Assembly: GCA_002403375.1 (NCBI GenBank)
Contig: DHHQ01000027.1
Coordinates: forward strand, 104,276-168,275
Length of the DNA stretch: 64,000 nt
Source: Thiobacillus denitrificans
Lineage (GTDB): Bacteria; Pseudomonadota; Gammaproteobacteria; Burkholderiales; Thiobacillaceae
Direction: 5' to 3'
In this document: positions 58,225 through 64,000 of the stretch, in pieces
Layout: each line of letters starts with the position of its first letter
Numbering within the stretch: position 1 is the stretch's first letter
Notes under the pieces: generated by a model
Seen by the model: only the letters and a program-made list of their open reading frames with translations
What the model was told of the DNA's origin: nothing
Databases searched by the model: none
Translations under genes and position numbers: made by a program

Positions 58225-58878
58225 ATGCCCACACATCCGGACAATGAGATCCCCAAGCACGACCCGCAAGGCGTCGATCTTTCGCGCCGCAAGCTCGGAA
58301 TGGGCCTGGGCGTGTCGGCAGTCTTTACACTGGCGAGCCGCCCCGTGCTCGCCGCCGAGTGCCTGGCCGCCTCGTCCGCGGCGTCCGGCAACCTGAGCAC
58401 GCACGGCGCGGTGCCGCAGTGCACCGGCCTCACGCCCGCCCAGTGGGTCGCGCTCGCGCAGAACACCCGGCCGAACGCTCCCGACAGTCCCACCCAGAAC
58501 GGTTTCCCGGGCGGAAACGTGAAATTCCACGACGCCTTCGCCAGCGGGGGAAGCGCCAACTGGGGCCAGACCCGCCTCTACGGGGTCATGGCCGACGGCA
58601 CCGGCGCCAGCTCCGGCCGCGGCGGTTTCCTCGGCTCGCCCGACAACGAGCAGGCGGCGACGGTCCCCGCAAGCGGGCCGAACCCCGTCTCCATGGAGTT
58701 CGCCGCCACGCTCCTGAACATCCGCGACGGGCGCGTTCCCGACGCAGTATTGAGCGAAACCCGCCTGCTGCAGATGTGGAACGAGTGGCTGATCTCGGGC
58801 ACCTACGCGCCGATGGCCGGCGCGACCTGGGGCACCGACCAGATCGTCGCCTATCTGCGCACCCTCCAGGGCGTCTGA
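58225..58878 (+). CDS. Tat-signal protein of unknown function, first gene of the HPr-rel-A-type cassette
   Basis: Exported protein of 217 aa (ATG 58225). A twin-arginine leader SRRKLGMGLGVSAVFTLASR is followed by a likely cleavage after VLAA. The mature part is rich in Gly, Ser, Asn and Pro, with CLAASSAASGNLSTHGAVPQ and CTGLTPAQWVALAQN. The next gene starts six bases later. It could be the substrate or product scaffold of the following PqqD-like, kinase-like and nucleotidyltransferase-like proteins; that is inference from order only. Confidence 0.7.
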   Translation: MPTHPDNEIPKHDPQGVDLSRRKLGMGLGVSAVFTLASRPVLAAECLAASSAASGNLSTHGAVPQCTGLTPAQWVALAQNTRPNAPDSPTQNGFPGGNVKFHDAFASGGSANWGQTRLYGVMADGTGASSGRGGFLGSPDNEQAATVPASGPNPVSMEFAATLLNIRDGRVPDAVLSETRLLQMWNEWLISGTYAPMAGATWGTDQIVAYLRTLQGV

Positions 58879-58884
58879 CCGGGT

Positions 58885-59136
58885 GTGCGCTTCCAGCTGA
58901 AAGAGTACGCATCCGAAGCGGTCGCCTACGACACGGAATCCGGCGACACGCACTATCTCGCGCCGCTCGCCTTCTCGCTGTACCAGCTTTTCCGCGAGCA
59001 CCCCGGATTGCCGCGCAAAGCCGCCGGGCAGTTGCTGGCTCGGCGCCATGGCATCGAGCCCGACCCGTCGCTCGACGCCGAGATCGACGAAACGCTCGAG
59101 GGGCTGGTGCGCATCGGCCTGATCCATCTCGAATGA
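58885..59136 (+). CDS. PqqD-family peptide chaperone-like protein (HPr-rel-A system)
   Basis: PqqD-like winged-helix protein of 83 aa, beginning MRFQLKEYASEAVAYDTESG with a strand-rich lead typical of the group (GDTHYLAPLAFSLYQLF). It ends in a helix LEGLVRIGLIHLE. PqqD and its relatives bind peptide substrates (RiPP recognition elements) and present them to modifying enzymes. The start is GTG 58885. Its stop overlaps the kinase-like gene (ATGA, 59133-59136). Confidence 0.82.
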   Translation: MRFQLKEYASEAVAYDTESGDTHYLAPLAFSLYQLFREHPGLPRKAAGQLLARRHGIEPDPSLDAEIDETLEGLVRIGLIHLE

Positions 59137-60059
59137 AGCTGCTGCAACTCCCGCACGCCGAGCTGCGCGAACGCCTGCGCGACACCGGCATCTGGCTCCG
59201 CACCGGCCCGTTCTCGCTGCAGATCCGCTCGCGCGTGCCGAGCGTGGCCGAGGGCCTGGCCGAGCTTTACGGACAGTTCGAGGTCCGCCATCCGCGCGAG
59301 ACCTTCGCCGACTTCCACGTGGAAGTGAATGCGCCCGGTGCCCTGCGGCGCTGGCTGCGGCCGCAGGTCGACTTTTCCTTCGACGGGCAGCTGCCGTTCA
59401 AGCCCCTGCCCTACGGCCAGGCCTACCCGATGCTCGAATGGGGCCTCAACTGGTGCGTGTCGATGCACGCGCACCACTACCTCGTGATCCACGCGGCGGT
59501 GGTGGAAAAGAACGGCGGCGCGGCGATCCTGCCGGCGCCGCCCGGATCGGGCAAGAGCACGCTGACCGCCGGCCTGGTGCTGTCGGGGTGGCGCCTGCTG
59601 TCGGACGAACTCGCGCTGGTCGACCGCAGGAGCGGCATGATCCATCCGCTACCGCGCCCAGTGAGCCTGAAGAACGCGTCGATCCCGCTGATCCGGGCGT
59701 TCAGCCCCGAGGCCTTCATCAACCGCCCGTCGCACGACACCGCCAAGGGCACCGTCGCCCACATGCGTCCGCCCAAGGAGAGTGTGCGCCGCCAGCACGA
59801 ACCCGCGCGGCCCGCCTGGGTGATCTTCCCGCGCTGGATCGCGGGTGCCACCACCGCGCTGACGCCCCGCTCGCCCGCCCAGACCTTCATGTTCCTGGCG
59901 CAGAACGCGTTCAACTACAGCCACCTCGGCGCCGACGGCTTCCGCACCGGCACCCGCCTCATCGACGAGGTGGCGTGCTACGACTTCGCCTACAGCCGCC
60001 TCGACGAGGCCGTGCGGACGTTCGACCGCCTCGCCGACGCGCACGCCGGAGCCGACTGA
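59133..60059 (+). CDS. HprK-related kinase A
   Basis: Protein of 308 aa related to the C-terminal kinase domain of HPr kinase/phosphorylase. The Walker A is APPGSGKSTLTAGLVLSGWR, and an HprK-type block is LLSDELALVDRRSGMIH. It has neither an HPr protein nor other PTS genes beside it. The HPr-rel-A label is used for such kinases next to a PqqD-like protein, and their substrate is not known. It overlaps the PqqD-like gene and ends two bases before the nucleotidyltransferase-like gene. Confidence 0.85.
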   Translation: MKLLQLPHAELRERLRDTGIWLRTGPFSLQIRSRVPSVAEGLAELYGQFEVRHPRETFADFHVEVNAPGALRRWLRPQVDFSFDGQLPFKPLPYGQAYPMLEWGLNWCVSMHAHHYLVIHAAVVEKNGGAAILPAPPGSGKSTLTAGLVLSGWRLLSDELALVDRRSGMIHPLPRPVSLKNASIPLIRAFSPEAFINRPSHDTAKGTVAHMRPPKESVRRQHEPARPAWVIFPRWIAGATTALTPRSPAQTFMFLAQNAFNYSHLGADGFRTGTRLIDEVACYDFAYSRLDEAVRTFDRLADAHAGAD

Positions 60060-60060
60060 G

Positions 60061-61161
60061 ATGCGCCCCGCCGACGACCTGCTGGTCCGCGCCCTGAGGG
60101 CCCCCGAAGGCGTCGCGACCCTTTCGCTCGCACAGTGGGATCGCCTGGTCAGGCAGGCGCGCCACGCCGGCCTGCTGGCGCGCCTGCACGGTCGCCTGGA
60201 CGCACTCGGCCTCGTCGACGCGATCCCCGATCCGGCACGCTGGCACTTCGAGGCCGCGACGACGCTTGCGCACAAGCAGCAGGTCGCCGTGCGCTGGGAG
60301 GTCGGCCAGATCCGCGACGCCCTCGCCACGCTCGACGGCCCCATGGTCGTGATGAAGGGCGCGGCCTACGTGATCGCTGGACTCCCCGCCGCGCGCGGGC
60401 GGCTGTTCAACGACATCGACATCCTGGTGCCGCGCCGGCTGCTGAACCAGGCGGAAGCCGCGCTGATGCTGGCGGGCTGGCACGCGAGCGGGCTGTCCGC
60501 CTACGACGAGCGCTACTACCGACGCTGGATGCACGAGATTCCGCCGATGCGGCACCTGCGGCGCGCCACCGTGATCGACGTGCACCACGCCATCCTGCCG
60601 GACACCGCGCGCGATTTCCCCGACCCCGAGAAGCTGCTCGGCCGCATCGTTCCGGTCGCGGGGCTGCCGCGCGTATACGTGCTGTCCGCCGAGGACCGCA
60701 TCCTGCATTCGGCCACGCACCTGTTCCACGACGGCGAGCTGCCGCACGGGCTGCGCGACCTCTCCGACCTCGACCTGCTGCTGCGCCACGAATCGGCTGC
60801 GGCCGGGTTCTGGCCACGGCTGGTCGCGCGCGCCGGCGAGCTGCAGCTCGGCCGCCCGCTCTTCTACGCACTGCGCTACGCGAGGCATTTCCTCGCCACC
60901 CCGGTGCCCGCCGAGGTATGGGACGCGCTGCGCCCGGCCGCGCCTTCTCCCCTGCTGCTGCGGGTGATGGACGGCATGTTCAGCCGCGCGCTGGCCCCCC
61001 TGCATGCGAGCTGCGACGACGCGCTGAGTCCACTCGCGCGCCAGGCGGCCTACGTCCGCGCCCACTGGCTCAGGATGCCCGCGCACCTGCTGCTGCCACA
61101 CCTGTTCCACAAGGCCTTCGTCAGCCCCTGGCAGGACGCCGAATCGCCCAGGGCCGCTTGA
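60061..61161 (+). CDS. Nucleotidyltransferase-family (NTP_transf_5-like) protein
   Basis: Protein of 366 aa with the nucleotidyltransferase-5 pattern. MVVMKGAAYVIAGLPAARG leads into RLFNDIDILVPRRLLNQAEA, with the acidic pair DID. RATVIDVHHAILPDTARDFP follows. It is the last gene of the cassette, two bases after the kinase-like gene. What it transfers nucleotides to is unknown. Confidence 0.82.
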   Translation: MRPADDLLVRALRAPEGVATLSLAQWDRLVRQARHAGLLARLHGRLDALGLVDAIPDPARWHFEAATTLAHKQQVAVRWEVGQIRDALATLDGPMVVMKGAAYVIAGLPAARGRLFNDIDILVPRRLLNQAEAALMLAGWHASGLSAYDERYYRRWMHEIPPMRHLRRATVIDVHHAILPDTARDFPDPEKLLGRIVPVAGLPRVYVLSAEDRILHSATHLFHDGELPHGLRDLSDLDLLLRHESAAAGFWPRLVARAGELQLGRPLFYALRYARHFLATPVPAEVWDALRPAAPSPLLLRVMDGMFSRALAPLHASCDDALSPLARQAAYVRAHWLRMPAHLLLPHLFHKAFVSPWQDAESPRAA

Positions 61162-61185
61162 CTCGGTTCCGGCCCTGCGTATAAT
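61158..61185 (+). promoter_or_regulatory. Sigma-70-type promoter of grxD
   Basis: TTGACT (61158-61163), 16-base spacer, TATAAT (61180-61185). It is the best-matched promoter in the window, 39 bases upstream of the grxD ATG. It lies over the end of the preceding gene. Confidence 0.8.
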
Positions 61186-61224
61186 TCCCGAGTATTCCAC
61201 TCAAGTATTGTTCAGGAGCCCCGC

Positions 61225-61545
61225 ATGACCCCTCTCGATCGCATCCGTGACCAGGTCACCAACAACACCGTCGTGCTGTACATGAAAGGCACCCCGCAGT
61301 TTCCGCAGTGCGGCTTCTCGGCGCGCGCCGCCCAGGTCCTGCAGGCCTGCGGCGTGAAGGATTTCCTCGCGGTGAACGTGCTGATGGATCCGGAAATCTT
61401 CGAAAACCTGAAGTACTACGCCAACTGGCCGACCTTTCCGCAGCTCTACGTCAAGGGCGAGCTGATCGGCGGGTCCGACATCATGCTCGAGATGTACCAG
61501 AAGGGCGAAATCCAGAAGCTGCTGGCCGAAGCGCAAGCCGCCTGA
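61225..61545 (+). CDS. grxD: Monothiol glutaredoxin Grx4
   Basis: CGFS-type glutaredoxin of 106 aa that binds and transfers [2Fe-2S] clusters with glutathione. KGTPQFPQCGFSARAAQVLQ contains the CGFS site, and WPTFPQLYVKGELIGGSDIM carries the TVP-like and GG glutathione-binding residues. CAGGAG precedes the ATG. Fe-S delivery fits a genome expressing many Fe-S Dsr subunits. A bidirectional terminator follows. Confidence 0.96.
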   Translation: MTPLDRIRDQVTNNTVVLYMKGTPQFPQCGFSARAAQVLQACGVKDFLAVNVLMDPEIFENLKYYANWPTFPQLYVKGELIGGSDIMLEMYQKGEIQKLLAEAQAA

Positions 61546-61560
61546 GCCGGGCCAGCCCGC

Positions 61561-61591
61561 AAAAAAAGCCGACCCCGGGTCGGCTTTTTTG
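61561..61591. terminator. Bidirectional rho-independent terminator between grxD and ntrC
   Basis: GCCGACC/GGTCGGC stem with a 3-base loop, flanked by seven A and six T. It terminates grxD and, on the other strand, ntrC. Confidence 0.93.
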
Positions 61592-61609
61592 TTGCCTGGC
61601 GCGCAGCCC

Positions 61610-63028
<1,419 letters not shown>

Positions 63029-63033
63029 GGCGT

Positions 63034-64000
63034 TCAGGTGGGTAGCGGCAGGAAGATGGAAAAAACGGTGTGGCCGGGGCGGCTCTCGCAATCGATGGTG
63101 CCGTGGTTCTGCGCGACCAGCGTCTGCGCGACCGCGAGGCCGAGCCCGCTGCCCCCCTCGCGTCCCGACACCAGCGGATAGAAGATCTGCTCGCGGATCT
63201 CGTCGGGGATGCCGGGGCCGTTGTCGATGATCTCGATCCGCATGCCAAGACGGTAGCGGCGGCTCTCGAGCGTGATCTGGCGGGCCACCCGGGTGCGGAA
63301 GACGATCTCGCACGGTCCGTGCCCATGCCCGTTGCCGTGCCCATGCCCGTGACCGTGCATTGCCTGCACGGCGTTGCGCGCGATGTTCAGCGTCGCCTGG
63401 ATCAACTGCTCGGCGTCGGCGCGGATCTCGGGCAGGCTGATGTCGTAGTCGCGACGCACGGTCACGCTCGGCGTCTCCGCCAGGATCAGGCTGCGGACGC
63501 GCTCCAGGACTTCGTGGATATTGACCGCACCATAATGGGGCATGCGGTGCGGCGTCAGCAGACGCTCCATCAGCGACTGCAGACGGTCCGATTCCTTGAT
63601 GATGACCTGGGTGTATTCGCGCAGGCTCTCACGCGGCAGTTCGTGCTCGAGCAGCTGCGCCGCGCCGCGGATGCCGCCGAGCGGATTCTTGATCTCATGG
63701 GCGAGATTGCGCAGCAGCTCGCGGTTCGCCTCCTGCTGCATGCGCGCCTGCTCGAGGCGGGCGATGCGCATGTGGGGATCGACCGCCCGCATCTCGAGCA
63801 GCACGGCGTGCGGCGGGTTCTCCAGCGGGGACACGCTGCAGCCGACCCGGATGGGCGGATGTCCGCTCACCGTGACGTCGAGTTCGTACTCGATGACGGT
63901 TTCCTGCTCGGTGCGCGCGGTGCGGATCGCAGCGAGCAGTTCGGGGCTGCGCTCGAAGACGTGGTCGGCATCCTCGCCGACCAGCAGGGCGCCTGACACC
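63034..64000 (-). CDS. ntrB: Nitrogen regulation sensor kinase NtrB with His-Gly insert (5' end cut by window edge)
   Basis: Sensor kinase partner of NtrC, which responds to the nitrogen signal relayed by PII. The N-terminal part lies beyond the window (family about 350 aa, 322 codons visible). The H-box is LLRNLAHEIKNPLGGIRGAA, the N-box LNIARNAVQAM, and the G-boxes EIIDNGPGIPDEI and GREGGSGLGLAVAQTLV. Between the N-box and the next strand is an unusual tract of alternating His and Gly (about 14 residues) encoded by short CATGCC/CGTGCC repeats. The pairing ntrB-ntrC is certain. Confidence 0.95.
   Translation of the reverse strand, partial: VSGALLVGEDADHVFERSPELLAAIRTARTEQETVIEYELDVTVSGHPPIRVGCSVSPLENPPHAVLLEMRAVDPHMRIARLEQARMQQEANRELLRNLAHEIKNPLGGIRGAAQLLEHELPRESLREYTQVIIKESDRLQSLMERLLTPHRMPHYGAVNIHEVLERVRSLILAETPSVTVRRDYDISLPEIRADAEQLIQATLNIARNAVQAMHGHGHGHGNGHGHGPCEIVFRTRVARQITLESRRYRLGMRIEIIDNGPGIPDEIREQIFYPLVSGREGGSGLGLAVAQTLVAQNHGTIDCESRPGHTVFSIFLPLPT

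Overview
The window is a dense, high-GC stretch with the character of a chemolithoautotrophic, sulfur-oxidising betaproteobacterium, most like Thiobacillus. The evidence is a proteobacterial phosphoribulokinase (Calvin cycle), a complete reverse dissimilatory sulfite reductase (rdsr) cluster, and housekeeping blocks in betaproteobacterial order (rsfS-rlmH-maf-rng; dusB-fis-purH; hemA-prfA-prmC). I see no transposases, integrases, tRNA or rRNA genes, or CRISPR arrays. Almost all the DNA is coding, and only one gap exceeds 300 bases (50718-51091).

Layout. 1-9008 (minus strand): a tightly overlapping operon leuS-lptE-holA-proA-nadD-rsfS-rlmH-maf-rng, with rng cut by the window edge. 9129-14855: a haem-binding-type exported protein, prkB, a DUF4332 protein, a MoaD-like protein, uvrD and two envelope proteins. 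14902-24722: a LOG-family gene divergent from polA, then mscL, dusB-fis-purH-purD, a Sua5/YciO protein and hemF. 24754-31579: an unusual class A PBP-like protein, a soluble NarX-like kinase with its NarL-like regulator, an unrecognised protein, a GNAT and a YjdM/PhnA protein.

31599-50717 (minus strand) is the metabolic core: dsrABEFHCMKLJOPNR, then cysG, nifJ and a dihydroorotate-dehydrogenase-like gene. DsrAB (sirohaem from CysG, amidated by DsrN) oxidises reduced sulfur carried on DsrC. DsrEFH delivers sulfur to DsrC, DsrL is the iron-sulfur flavoprotein partner, and DsrMKJOP is the membrane electron-transfer complex. Strong intercistronic hairpins lie between dsrB and dsrE and between dsrC and dsrM.

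51092-54829 (plus strand) is a divergent unit that shares the dsrA upstream region: a 73-aa protein, a Cas6/Cmx6-like RAMP protein without any CRISPR array, a DsrC-family paralogue lacking both redox cysteines, a CGSGVTA-type sulfurtransferase, an unrecognised 206-aa protein and a TauD/TfdA-type dioxygenase. I consider this the most promising candidate for an undescribed system.

54877-64000: hemA-prfA-prmC, a four-gene HPr-rel-A-type cassette (Tat-signal protein, PqqD-like, HprK-related kinase A, nucleotidyltransferase-like), grxD, and ntrC-ntrB on the minus strand, with ntrB cut by the window edge. Other notable features are an 81-bp tandem repeat translated as an N-terminal extension of NifJ, with a 21-bp core repeated upstream of prkB, and a His-Gly tract in NtrB.
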